The position numbers and the translations under genes were made by a program. A stretch of 29,701 nt of DNA from an uncultured Eubacteriales bacterium (GTDB lineage: Bacteria > Bacillota > Clostridia > Oscillospirales > Acutalibacteraceae): NCBI GenBank assembly GCA_934444695.1, contig CAKSDF010000006.1, positions 1 to 29,701 of the forward strand. Reading direction: 5' to 3'. How positions within the stretch are numbered: position 1 is the first letter of the stretch; each line of letters starts with the position of its first letter. Of this stretch, positions 8,315 to 16,526 are shown in pieces. Under the pieces are notes generated by a model, which did no database searches, was not told the origin of the DNA, and worked only from the letters and a program-made list of their open reading frames with translations.

Positions 8315-10357
8315 TTACGAAAAGTATTTTTTAATGCTCTCGGCCGCCGCCATATTCATTCCGGTAACCTTTGAAAGCTGCTCAACCGATGCAGCCTTGA
8401 TTTTTTCGATGCTCCCCATTTCCTTTAAAAGATTTTTTGCACGGGTCTTTCCAATGCCCTCAATTTCGGTCAGAGAGGATGAGAATGCCTTTTTGGAACG
8501 GCGGGAACGATGGTATTCGATGGCGAATCGGTGAACCTCATCCTGAATCTGCGTTATGAGGGTAAATACCTGACGGATGGCCTTTATCTGAATTTCTCCG
8601 CTTTCGGAAACAAGGGCACGGGTTTTGTGGTGGCCGTCCTTGACCATTCCGAAAACCGGAAGGCTGATGTTCATTTGCTCCATCACCCTTTTGACCGCCG
8701 AAAGCTGTCCCGCTCCGCCGTCGAGCAGTATAAGATCTGGCAATCTTCCAAATCCCTCGGTGTATTCGCCCGTATGATTATTTGCGCTGTTTGCCCAGCC
8801 GCCGATGTCTCCTGCACCGTCACCGTTATCCGCACCGCCTGTCGTGCCGCCTGCCGCAGCATCTTCTATTGCACGATTGGCCATATCGCCGTCGGCCGCA
8901 TCGCATTTCGCACGATCGGCCAAATCACCTTCGGTCATACTGCCTTTCACCCGATCGGATGCAAAATCGGCGGCATTTTTTTGTCCGTTAAGCTTCTTAT
9001 ATTCGGCAAATCTGCGGGAAAGCACCTCGGCCATAGAGGCATAGTCATCCTGCCCCGAGAAGGACTTTATCTTAAAACGCTTGTATGCCCTTTTTAGGGG
9101 TTTTGCGTCCTTAAATACCACCATTCCGGCCACATTTTCGTCTCCCGCCGTGTGGGAGATGTCGTAGGATTCGATATATCGCGGTGTACTTTCAAGGCCG
9201 CACAGCTTTGCCAGCTCATCCAGCACCGCCGTCTGCCGCCCGGTTTTTCCCGAGAGCATAACAAGCCGCTCTCGCGCATTTTTCCTGCACATATTAACAA
9301 GCTCAAGCTGTTCTCCCCGCTTAGGGCAATGAATCGTGACGCTTTTTCCGCCCTTTTCGCAAAGCCATTTTTCCAGCAGCTCTCCGTCCTCAGGGTATAC
9401 ATCCACCGTCACCTGCTTTGGAATTTCCCTTTGCAGAGAATAATACTGAAGTATGAAATCGGCACGGGTCTGAGCATTATCGGGCAGAGTATCAAACAGA
9501 AATTCCTCACGGTCGAAAAGCTTTCCGCCCTCAAAACGGAAAACCTCAAAGCAGCTTTTTGCAGGGGCGGTCTCGAAGGCTATAACATCCTGATTTTTGA
9601 CCTTTGATGCCACAATATGCTGCTTTTCATTCATATTCTTAATGGCGGTTATGCGATCGCGAAGCCTCGCCGCCCGTTCGAATTCTAAGTTTTCGGCCGC
9701 CGTTTCCATATCATGCTCAAGTTTTTTAAGCACATCGGCGGTATTCCCCTTTAAAAACTCCACCGCTCGGGCAGACAGTGCCTCATATTCCGACGCAGAA
9801 ATTTTTCCGGCGCAGGGAGCGCAGCATATCCCGATGGAATAGTTAAGACAGGGACGGGATTTTTTATAGTCGGCGGGGAATTTTTTTGAGCATCTCGGCA
9901 GAGTGAAGGTCTTACAAACCTCATCCACCGTGTTTTTGGTCACAAATCCCGAGGTAAAGGGGCCGAGATATGTCGCTCCGTCGTTTATCTTCTGAACCTC
10001 GGAGGAAATTCGTCTGAAAGGAGGCTTGGTTATTTTGATATAGTGATAGCCCTTATCGTCCTTCAAAAGGATGTTGTATTTGGGCATATTCTGTTTAATG
10101 AGCGAGGCCTCAAGCACAAGGGCTTCAAACTCGGTGGTACAAACGATATATTCAAAATCATATACGTTGTCGACCATTTTCTGAACCTTCGGCAGATGCT
10201 CGGCACCTGCACGGAAATACTGACTCACGCGGTTTTTAAGCTTTTTTGCCTTTCCCACATAAATGATTTTTCCGCTTTTGTCGTGCATTATATAAACGCC
10301 GGGAGAAAAGGGCAGCGACAAGGCCTTTTTACTCAAAACATCCAACCTTTCGTTCAT
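8315..10357 (-). CDS. uvrC: Excinuclease ABC subunit C, with repeat insertion
   Basis: UvrC makes the 3' and 5' incisions in nucleotide excision repair with UvrA and UvrB. The GIY-YIG nuclease begins with GVY (20-22) and YVG (33-35); a Cys-rich region with CLNYSIGICCAPC lies near 170-182; the UVR motif that contacts UvrB lies at 207-242; the RNase H-like half has D399 (ESYDISH), D546 (LLDGGAGQ) and H609 (DEVHRFAI); two HhH motifs end the protein (IEGIGKTRAKNLL and the region to 680). Typical UvrC has about 600 residues. The excess is an acidic, Gly/Ala/Asp/Asn-rich insert of about 80 residues (456-536) between the first two RNase H aspartates, containing a 13-residue tandem repeat. The frame is intact and all catalytic residues persist, so the enzyme is probably active. 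ATG 10357 follows AAAGGGG. Confidence 0.96.
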   Translation of the reverse strand: MNERLDVLSKKALSLPFSPGVYIMHDKSGKIIYVGKAKKLKNRVSQYFRAGAEHLPKVQKMVDNVYDFEYIVCTTEFEALVLEASLIKQNMPKYNILLKDDKGYHYIKITKPPFRRISSEVQKINDGATYLGPFTSGFVTKNTVDEVCKTFTLPRCSKKFPADYKKSRPCLNYSIGICCAPCAGKISASEYEALSARAVEFLKGNTADVLKKLEHDMETAAENLEFERAARLRDRITAIKNMNEKQHIVASKVKNQDVIAFETAPAKSCFEVFRFEGGKLFDREEFLFDTLPDNAQTRADFILQYYSLQREIPKQVTVDVYPEDGELLEKWLCEKGGKSVTIHCPKRGEQLELVNMCRKNARERLVMLSGKTGRQTAVLDELAKLCGLESTPRYIESYDISHTAGDENVAGMVVFKDAKPLKRAYKRFKIKSFSGQDDYASMAEVLSRRFAEYKKLNGQKNAADFASDRVKGSMTEGDLADRAKCDAADGDMANRAIEDAAAGGTTGGADNGDGAGDIGGWANSANNHTGEYTEGFGRLPDLILLDGGAGQLSAVKRVMEQMNISLPVFGMVKDGHHKTRALVSESGEIQIKAIRQVFTLITQIQDEVHRFAIEYHRSRRSKKAFSSSLTEIEGIGKTRAKNLLKEMGSIEKIKAASVEQLSKVTGMNMAAAESIKKYFS
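8840..8956 (-). repeat. 39-bp (13-residue) imperfect triple repeat inside uvrC
   Basis: Three consecutive 13-residue units are encoded: DRVKGSMTEGDLA (468-480), DRAKCDAADGDMA (481-493) and NRAIEDAAAGGTT (494-506). DNA similarity between units (CACGATTGGCCATAT versus CACGATCGGCCAAAT) shows tandem duplication. It forms part of a larger non-conserved insert at 8750-8992. Confidence 0.8.
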
Positions 10358-10421
10358 TCTTTTTGCCCCTTTCTTTGTATAATAACGTCTTTGAATTTAA
10401 AAATAATATCGGTGATAGAAT

Positions 10422-10622
10422 TTGAAAAACGAACTTAAAATATGCGCTCTGATAATTTGCTTTTGCGCTTTTCTTGGACTTGCGGGAATGTTTATTGCCG
10501 ACAACAACACCCGCAAAACGGGATTTAACGACAGCACCCCGTCATTTAGCTTTGAAATAAAATCAAATCACGCAGAAATAACCTTTTTCGGCAACACCTA
10601 CGTAATCGGCCCTCAGGACTGA
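10422..10622 (+). CDS. Small membrane-anchored hypothetical protein
   Basis: A 66-residue frame that I do not recognise. Residues 6-26 form a single hydrophobic segment (ICALIICFCAFLGLAG) after a short basic start, which fits a signal anchor; the rest is a polar domain of about 40 residues with a beta-like end, EITFFGNTYVIGP. The start is TTG at 10422, with GGTGAT at 10411-10416 as a possible ribosome site; no ATG lies earlier in the frame. A TATAAT hexamer lies at 10378 but without a good -35. It is divergent from uvrC and isolated. The transmembrane pattern and the Shine-Dalgarno-like site support a real gene, but it could be a chance frame. Confidence 0.5.
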   Translation: MKNELKICALIICFCAFLGLAGMFIADNNTRKTGFNDSTPSFSFEIKSNHAEITFFGNTYVIGPQD

Positions 10623-10679
10623 AATCGGCAGACACGGTATTTCAGGCGGGAATTCCGATCACTTTAAGCAGTGGTTTTC

Positions 10680-10844
10680 AACAAGAACGCAGTTCCCCTG
10701 TTCAACACAAAGCTCATCCGGCAAAAGCGAAACCTGTCTGTTTTAAACAAAGTCTTTCGGCCGAAAATAAAGTTCCTTCCGACAAAAGACAATTGCCTCC
10801 TGCCAAAAGCAAAGCCCTTCCGCCCAACAGAATCGGCCGAAAGA
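10680..10844. repeat. Degenerate 21-bp tandem array, eight units
   Basis: Units begin at 10680, 10701, 10722, 10743, 10764 (an 18-bp unit), 10782, 10803 and 10824. The sense is CCAAAAGCAAAGNCCTTNCG with much drift. The period of 21 gives an apparent heptapeptide in one frame, but I do not treat it as coding. It lies 54 bp beyond the stop codon of the minus-strand flippase gene. Confidence 0.7.
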
Positions 10845-10897
10845 GCCTTTTAGCAGTATATCCGTTTTACCGAAATACGGCAGCTTTGTTTTTTAAA

Positions 10898-12418
10898 CTA
10901 TATTCTCTTTAAAGCGGATTTTCCGCGTTCAAAAAGCTGTTTAAGCTGAGCAGGCTCTACGGCTGCGTTGACCGCCACAATGAGCACGCCGCTTATAACC
11001 GCCGTTATGACTGCCCACACAAGCCATCCAAGCAGGTTTTGCGGATCGGGCGAAAGGAATTTATTGACCGCAAAAACCGTCAGCAGCGACACCGCCACAT
11101 TCCGCGCTATACGTCTTATAGACAGCGCAATTGTGCCGTTTACAAGGTACTTATTGTTGTAAATTATGCAATCGATCGAACGATAGGAGTAGGAAACGAC
11201 CGTTCCGAAAAGTATTCCGGCCATACCCAGCGGCTTTATAAGTGCAAGGGAAACGACGATGTTTATGGCCGCCTCCAAAATTGCCCGTCCCTGGGTTTCC
11301 TTGAAATGACCGGCGGCGCATATCATAGTGAGGGAGGGTATTCGGATATTCTGAACAAGGCCGAGTATTACGAAAAGGAAAGCGATATTTTGCCTTACAT
11401 ACTGTACCCCGTCGGTCACTTCGGCGGTGTAAATCTTAACAAAGGGAAGCAGCAGCACGGCGCAGCAGGTATATATGCAGAACAGCACGATCATATAAAA
11501 ATACTCATAGTTTGAGAAGGCGTTTTTAAGCGCCTTCTTATCGTTGCTGAAAATGAGCGATCCAAAGCTCGAGGTAATGCCGTTGGAAAAGACGCTGAGC
11601 AGCGATGTAAGCGCCACCGCCACCATATTATAGGTGGTGTATACACTGACCTCCTGAAGGGATGTTGCGCCCATAAAAAGGGTCAGAATGACAATATCGG
11701 TATTGTTGACTATAACTCCGACGATCTGATGGAGAAGCGCCGCCCAACGCTGCTTTAAAAGTCCCTTCTGGAAGGAGGTCTTAAAGTTCATATACTTATA
11801 TTTGCGCTTGGCGTAAATGTAAACAAAGATAAATCTGGCGATGTAAAGACCTGTGGCCACTCCCTTTACCACAAGGAAGGAACAGCCGAGCTTTATAAGA
11901 ACTATCGAAACACCCATATTGACGAGGGTCGCCGCCGCCTGGGTAAGGAAGATGATATATCCCCGCTGATCGGCGGTGAGCAGCACGCGGTATTTTCCGA
12001 TAAAGAAAAAGTCCACAAGGTTGCTGGCCGCAAGAATGAGTATGAGTATACGGGTGGAGAGGCTGTCGATCTGACTTGCCACAAAGAAGGGATAAACCAC
12101 CGTCATTATGGTAAGCAGTATTATATACGCTCCGCCCGATTTATAATAAAACTTCTGAAGGGCCGACAGCACCGAGTTTATGGCGCCGGTATCGTTTTCG
12201 TTTAAGGGACCGTAAAGCTCAACAATGGCTGCCGAGCTTATTCCCGCCTCCACGAGATTGAGGTAGGTCAAAAACTGCGACACGGAATTTATCATTCCGT
12301 TGACCGTCGAGCCGTATTGGTTAAGGAAAAATCTCGGAAGCACAAGTCCCGATACCGCCACGATTATCTGCAGCAGCAGATTTCCCCAAAGGTTTTTAAA
12401 AGCTTGTTTGTTTCTCAT
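10898..12418 (-). CDS. Wzx-type polysaccharide flippase (MOP superfamily)
   Basis: A 506-residue integral membrane protein with 12 to 14 predicted hydrophobic segments along its whole length, such as LLLQIIVAVSGLVLPRFFL near the start and LVWAVITAVISGVLIVAV near the end. The opening pattern (FKNLWGNLLLQI, then PRFFLNQYGSTVNGMINSVSQF) is typical of the oligosaccharide flippase/RfbX family, which moves undecaprenyl-linked glycans across the cytoplasmic membrane. ATG 12418 has CGGAG just upstream. It is the last gene of the polysaccharide cluster, 83 bp after the GT4 gene. No clear intrinsic terminator follows; a 21-bp repeat array does. The lipid-linked substrate cannot be deduced. Confidence 0.88.
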   Translation of the reverse strand: MRNKQAFKNLWGNLLLQIIVAVSGLVLPRFFLNQYGSTVNGMINSVSQFLTYLNLVEAGISSAAIVELYGPLNENDTGAINSVLSALQKFYYKSGGAYIILLTIMTVVYPFFVASQIDSLSTRILILILAASNLVDFFFIGKYRVLLTADQRGYIIFLTQAAATLVNMGVSIVLIKLGCSFLVVKGVATGLYIARFIFVYIYAKRKYKYMNFKTSFQKGLLKQRWAALLHQIVGVIVNNTDIVILTLFMGATSLQEVSVYTTYNMVAVALTSLLSVFSNGITSSFGSLIFSNDKKALKNAFSNYEYFYMIVLFCIYTCCAVLLLPFVKIYTAEVTDGVQYVRQNIAFLFVILGLVQNIRIPSLTMICAAGHFKETQGRAILEAAINIVVSLALIKPLGMAGILFGTVVSYSYRSIDCIIYNNKYLVNGTIALSIRRIARNVAVSLLTVFAVNKFLSPDPQNLLGWLVWAVITAVISGVLIVAVNAAVEPAQLKQLFERGKSALKRI

Positions 12419-12501
12419 ATATTCTCCGTTAAACTTAAAGTGTAGCTGCCCCTAATGTGATGCCGTTCCATCGGCTGTGGGGCGGCTTTAAGTGCGAGAT
12501 G

Positions 12502-13602
12502 TTATTTTGAAAGGCTGTCTATAAGCTCGATCCACTGGCCTTTTATCTTTTGTTTATCGAATTTATCCATCCATCTTCCGGCCTTTTGAGAAAATTCCCT
12601 TCTGAGGTTTTCGTCGTCGGCAAGAAGCGACAGCTTTTCGGCCATTTTGTCGGTGTCATAGGGTTCGATCAAAAAGCCGTTTACACCGTCCTCCACCATT
12701 TCGCAGGGGCCGGTATCAATGTCAAAGCTTACGATGGGCAGACCGTTTGCCTTAGCCTCCAAAAGCACGAGAGGAAGTCCCTCCCGATATGACGGAAGCA
12801 CAAAAAGCGAATAGTTCCGATAAAGTGAAAGCACACCGGGATTATTCCCCATAAGCTTAAGCTGACCCTCAAGTTCCTCTTTTTGCACAAGAGCCTTTAT
12901 ATCGTCGAAGGTCTCACCCTTTCCGTAAACGTGCCACTGCCAGTCGGGATGGGCGGGCAAAAACTTCTTTGCCGCCTTAACCATAAGGTCGTATCCCTTT
13001 TCCTCGCCGAATCGCCCGACACAAAGCACCTTTTTGGCGTTAAGGTCGCAGGGAGCAGCCGACTCGACCACATTATCGTCCAGCCAGTTGTGTATGGTTA
13101 AGATGTGCTTCTTTCCCGTGTGGAAATAGCGGATATAATCATCCCTTGTTTTGTCGGTCAGTGTAACCGTTTTGTCGGCAAAAAGAGAGGTCAGAAAACG
13201 AATGAGGGTTATGGGTTTTTCGTGTATCTGATTTATGAGGGCGCCGTGGTCGCAATATACAAATTTCGTTTTGCAAAAAAGCATAGACGGAATGGCCACA
13301 TAACCGGGATAGTTTCCCATAAGCAGCACAACGCTTATATTATTTTGATTTAAATATTTTTTTAGCGGTTTTTTTATTTCCCACATAATCGAACGCAGGC
13401 GGGTGTTTTTGCTCGAAAGGCAAAATACCTCCTTGGCCGAAGAAAGGTCATATGCAAGGTCTCCGTTTTTTTCAAAAACCGTTATAAAATAGACATCGTA
13501 TATTTCGCTCAGCGTTTTGGTAAGCGAAGCGGCCACCGCCTCTACCCCGCCGGTAACGGTCATATCCCAATCGAGCAGGGCAATTTTCTTTTTTTCTTTC
13601 AT
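12502..13602 (-). CDS. Glycosyltransferase, family GT4 type
   Basis: GT-B fold retaining glycosyltransferase of 366 residues. The N-terminal GGVEAVAASL glycine loop, the interdomain VGRFGEEKGYDLMVKAAKKF block and the donor-site motif EGLPLVLLE (E-x7-E) within SYREGLPLVLLEAKANGLP mark the GT4 (RfaB/glycogen-synthase-like) family. It adds a sugar to a lipid-linked glycan at the inner membrane face; donor and acceptor are unknown. The start is uncertain: ATG 13602 is preferred over GTG 13611, which adds three residues, but neither has a strong Shine-Dalgarno sequence. A gap of 195 bp containing 16-bp repeats separates it from the GT2 gene upstream, so it could have its own promoter, although none is obvious. 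Confidence 0.9.
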   Translation of the reverse strand: MKEKKKIALLDWDMTVTGGVEAVAASLTKTLSEIYDVYFITVFEKNGDLAYDLSSAKEVFCLSSKNTRLRSIMWEIKKPLKKYLNQNNISVVLLMGNYPGYVAIPSMLFCKTKFVYCDHGALINQIHEKPITLIRFLTSLFADKTVTLTDKTRDDYIRYFHTGKKHILTIHNWLDDNVVESAAPCDLNAKKVLCVGRFGEEKGYDLMVKAAKKFLPAHPDWQWHVYGKGETFDDIKALVQKEELEGQLKLMGNNPGVLSLYRNYSLFVLPSYREGLPLVLLEAKANGLPIVSFDIDTGPCEMVEDGVNGFLIEPYDTDKMAEKLSLLADDENLRREFSQKAGRWMDKFDKQKIKGQWIELIDSLSK

Positions 13603-13619
13603 TTCTATCACTGTTCAAT

Positions 13620-13667
13620 CATTGTATTTTTCAATCGTTGTATTTTTAAACCATTGCTTTTTTTCAT
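13620..13667. repeat. 16-bp tandem repeat, three units, ahead of the GT4 gene
   Basis: CATTGTATTTTTCAAT (13620-13635), CGTTGTATTTTTAAAC (13636-13651) and CATTGCTTTTTTTCAT (13652-13667), with a weaker fourth copy beyond. The array lies just upstream of the GT4 start on the minus strand and may interfere with translation or transcription there. Confidence 0.65.
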
Positions 13668-13740
13668 TTGTTTTCAAGAATTGCATTCTGTATTTTCTGC
13701 CGGAGCTTATCAATATTGCCGTGGACACTACACCCTAACG

Positions 13741-13821
13741 AATCACTGCATCTTTAATATTTTTGCCCGATCGGCTCGGTCACTGTGCTTTATTTAATCA
13801 CTGTATCTTATATATTTTTTG
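13741..13821. repeat. Direct repeats of about 25 bp across the GT2 stop codon
   Basis: AATCACTGCATCTTTAATAT with a following T tract (13741-13765) recurs as AATCACTGTATCTTATATAT with its T tract (13796-13821), and a shorter copy (GGTCACTGTGCTTTATTTAA) begins at 13779. The last copy overlaps the final codons and stop of the minus-strand GT2 gene (13798). Confidence 0.6.
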
Positions 13822-14763
13822 CTTGGTCAGCAGAATTTTTTTATAAAGGGGCACGCTGAATTTAAGAGCCACGGCGGCAATTCTTCTCATTTTGCCGAAA
13901 CCGGGATCCTTAACAATCTGCGCCGTATGTTTTTTGAGGTATTTCACAACCTGCTTATATTCGGGAATTTCCTTGCAGTCGTCCCGCATAAGCATTTTAT
14001 CGAGCACATTAAAGTAAGCATTGCGATAGCGGAACTCGGCATAAGGAAGCGCCTCGGGACAAAGCTCCTTCACCTGTTTAACGCACTTGTCGTATGCCTC
14101 GATAACATCGAGATCGCCCTTGCGGAAGGGCTTTGTGGTAATGCTGTCTGCCCGACGGAAATAGTAGTACATGGGCTTTGATGTAACGGCGGTCTTTTCC
14201 ACCCTTTTTAAAATTTGCGGAGTGAAAAATCCGTCCTCGTAAAGCTTGCCTACCGGGAATCTCACGTCTCCCACCGTCTGCCTTTTATAAAGCTTGTTGC
14301 AGGCCGACGGAATACCGTCTCCCCTAAGCATATATTTATAGCTTTCGACCTTGTTCAGGTTAAATTCTTTTATTTCCTTGACCTGGGTAACCTCTTTGCC
14401 TTCAAAAACATCCATGGCCGAGCACACGGCCAGATCGGCGTCGTTTTCGATAATAAGGCGGTGAAGGGTCTCAAGCATTTTTTCGTCTATATAATCGTCC
14501 GAATCGACAAAGGAGATAAACTCTCCGCTTGAATGCTCGATACCGTAATTCCGCGCGTCCGAAAGACCGCCGTTTTGTTTGTGAAAAGCCTTTATTCGGC
14601 TGTCGGTCTGCTGAAAATCATCGCACATTTTTCCGCTTTTATCGGTGGAACCGTCGTCTATGAGAAGTATTTCAAGGTCTTTATATGTCTGTGCGACTAT
14701 GGATTTAACGCATCTTTCAAGATATTTTTCGACATTGTATACCGGAACGATAACGCTTATCAT
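13798..14763 (-). CDS. Glycosyltransferase, family GT2
   Basis: GT-A fold inverting glycosyltransferase of 321 residues in the WcaA/exopolysaccharide group. The N-terminus VIVPVYNVEKYLERCVKSI is diagnostic, followed by LLIDDGSTDKSG (nucleotide-binding Asp at 36-41), GGLSDARNYGI (65-75) and the metal-binding FVDSDDYID (85-93). The C-terminal third is variable and basic, as is normal for acceptor-binding regions. Its ATG overlaps the TGA of the upstream epimerase gene by 4 bp (ATGA), so these two genes form one transcription and translation unit. It probably transfers a sugar or an alditol-linked unit in the surface-glycan pathway of this cluster; the donor is unknown. Confidence 0.92.
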   Translation of the reverse strand: MISVIVPVYNVEKYLERCVKSIVAQTYKDLEILLIDDGSTDKSGKMCDDFQQTDSRIKAFHKQNGGLSDARNYGIEHSSGEFISFVDSDDYIDEKMLETLHRLIIENDADLAVCSAMDVFEGKEVTQVKEIKEFNLNKVESYKYMLRGDGIPSACNKLYKRQTVGDVRFPVGKLYEDGFFTPQILKRVEKTAVTSKPMYYYFRRADSITTKPFRKGDLDVIEAYDKCVKQVKELCPEALPYAEFRYRNAYFNVLDKMLMRDDCKEIPEYKQVVKYLKKHTAQIVKDPGFGKMRRIAAVALKFSVPLYKKILLTKQKIYKIQ

Positions 14764-15812
14764 ACGCCTTCCTCCCTGAGTATCTTCAAAGTCCTTTCAA
14801 GACCTGTTTTTATGTCGAATCTTGCTTTAAATCCCATTGCATTGATTTTTGCCGAATCGAGAATAGCCTTTGTGGCCTTGGAATATCCCTTTCGCTCCTG
14901 CTCGTCGGGCAGCTCGAAAACCACCTTTTTACCCGCGTCTTTTGCAAGTATGGCGGCAAGGTCTTTAAGCCTTATGTCCGATCTTTCATCGGCGATGTTG
15001 TAGCTCTGCCCCTTTTCTCCGTTTAAGAGCAAAAAGAGCAGCCCGTAAACCACATCTGCCGCATAGCAGTATGAAAAGAGCTGTGTTCCCTCGCTTTTAA
15101 GCACGATATCCTCATATGCGGCGGCTTTTTTGATAAACTGGGCAAGAGCCTTGCTGTCGGTCTTAAGCATACTGGGGCCGTAAACGCGGCAGATTCTCGG
15201 AATGACGATGTCCATACCGTATTTTTCGATATATGCCTGGCAAAGAGCCTCTCCCGCACGTTTCCCTTCGGGGTAGCCCGCTCTCAGTGTGTTGCAGTCG
15301 ATGTATCCGAGATAGTTTTCGGAAAATTTATCGGTGTCTCCCCTGTTTTCGCCGTATATTTCCACGCTGGACAAAAATACCGACCGCTTCGCACCGCAAA
15401 GATTTGCATAATCAAGAGCATTCTTTGTTCCCACAACACCTGTCAGCACGGTGCCGATAGGATCGGCGGCATAATCTCTCGGGTGGGTATTGCTGGCGCA
15501 GTGGAACATATAATCAAACTTTTCGTGAAACTCGAGAGGCCTGTTTATATCCCCTTCAATAAATTTAAAATGAGCATCGTTTGAATACCTTTCAAACCTT
15601 GCCTTTGCACGCTGCGCATTTCTCGCAAGGGCAAGCACGGTTATGCCGCTGCCGTGCTTTTTGTTCCGATACATAAGTGCGTCGGCAAGCACGCTGCCTA
15701 TCATTCCGGTGGCGCCGGTTATGAAAACCGTCGACCCGTCAAGCCGCTCTATACCTTCAAGCGAATTTATATATTCAAGATCATCGATATAATCCCTGTT
15801 TTCAATAAGCAT
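14760..15812 (-). CDS. NAD-dependent epimerase/dehydratase (extended SDR)
   Basis: A 350-residue extended short-chain dehydrogenase/reductase. The Rossmann glycine motif GATGMIGS is at 33-40, the catalytic Ser lies in FLSSVEIYGE (146-155), and Y180 and K184 form the YxxxK pair in AGYPEGKR. CASNTHPRDYAADP (105-118) is the usual substrate-side loop of nucleotide-sugar epimerases and decarboxylases. The enzyme would remodel a nucleotide-activated sugar or a CDP-alditol precursor. Adjacency to a cytidylyltransferase (12 bp upstream) and LicD suggests a CDP-linked substrate, but this is inference. AAGGAC lies before ATG 15812, and the stop overlaps the GT2 start. Confidence 0.88.
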   Translation of the reverse strand: MLIENRDYIDDLEYINSLEGIERLDGSTVFITGATGMIGSVLADALMYRNKKHGSGITVLALARNAQRAKARFERYSNDAHFKFIEGDINRPLEFHEKFDYMFHCASNTHPRDYAADPIGTVLTGVVGTKNALDYANLCGAKRSVFLSSVEIYGENRGDTDKFSENYLGYIDCNTLRAGYPEGKRAGEALCQAYIEKYGMDIVIPRICRVYGPSMLKTDSKALAQFIKKAAAYEDIVLKSEGTQLFSYCYAADVVYGLLFLLLNGEKGQSYNIADERSDIRLKDLAAILAKDAGKKVVFELPDEQERKGYSKATKAILDSAKINAMGFKARFDIKTGLERTLKILREEGV

Positions 15813-15824
15813 TTTATCTTGTCC

Positions 15825-16526
15825 TTACTTTTTCATTTTAAGCATGGCCTTAAAGACCTCAAGATCGTCGGGAGAGGTCAGTTTAAGGTTTTTGTCGCTT
15901 CCCGCGGCAAAATGGAGTGTTTCGCCCAAATCCACCATCATAGTATTTGTATAAGAAGAACCGTAAATTCCGATTTCCTTTTCAAAAGCCTCGCGGTATC
16001 TTGCAAGAAGATTTCCGAATTTATAGGCCTGAGGGGTGGAAACGCGGCGCAGGGTCTCTCTGGGGATATACTGGGTGGTGGTCTCGCCGTTGTCGGTGAC
16101 GAATATCTGCTCGTTATAGGGCAGCGAGGTAACGGCGTTGCCGTATTTCTGGCAGGTGACGATAACGTCCGAAAGCACCTCTTCGTCAACCATGGGACGG
16201 ATGCCGTCGTGAATTATGACAATGTCGTCGTCCTTGCAAATTCCTTCTAAACTTTCAACGCCGTTGCGGATGGATTCCTGCCCCGTGGCGCCGCCCTTAA
16301 CAATGCTTTTAAGCTTGGTTATACCGTTTTTCTCGGCATAGGATTTAAGGGTGTCCTGCCAACCGTCGATGCATACGCAAACGATGTTATCAACAAGAGG
16401 ATGTTTTTCAAAAACATCGAGGGTGTAAATTATGACCGGCTTTCCGTCAAGCAGTATGAACTGCTTGGGAATATCCTGTCCCATTCTTACTCCCCGTCCG
16501 CCGGCAATTATAATAGCAGTGATCAT
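15825..16526 (-). CDS. IspD/TarI-family cytidylyltransferase
   Basis: A 233-residue nucleotidyltransferase with the N-terminal signature AGGRGVRMGQDIPKQF (8-23), IHDGIRP (105-111), STPQAY (163-168) and KNLKLTSPDDL (212-222). The family uses CTP to make CDP-methylerythritol (IspD) or CDP-ribitol (TarI). The region that in IspD carries a VKDTIK-like segment is here LPYNEQIF (135-142), so I favour a cluster-specific role in surface-glycan synthesis over isoprenoid synthesis. Position between licD and an epimerase gene supports this, since LicD proteins transfer phospho-groups from CDP donors. Start ATG 16526 overlaps the licD stop (ATGA). The exact alditol or sugar phosphate substrate cannot be read from sequence. 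Confidence 0.87.
   Translation of the reverse strand: MITAIIIAGGRGVRMGQDIPKQFILLDGKPVIIYTLDVFEKHPLVDNIVCVCIDGWQDTLKSYAEKNGITKLKSIVKGGATGQESIRNGVESLEGICKDDDIVIIHDGIRPMVDEEVLSDVIVTCQKYGNAVTSLPYNEQIFVTDNGETTTQYIPRETLRRVSTPQAYKFGNLLARYREAFEKEIGIYGSSYTNTMMVDLGETLHFAAGSDKNLKLTSPDDLEVFKAMLKMKK

Noticed and set aside
10671..10853. 60-codon frame with heptad repeat
   Set aside because: The frame exists because the DNA repeats with period 21; it starts at GTG without a ribosome site and the peptide is basic and low in complexity.
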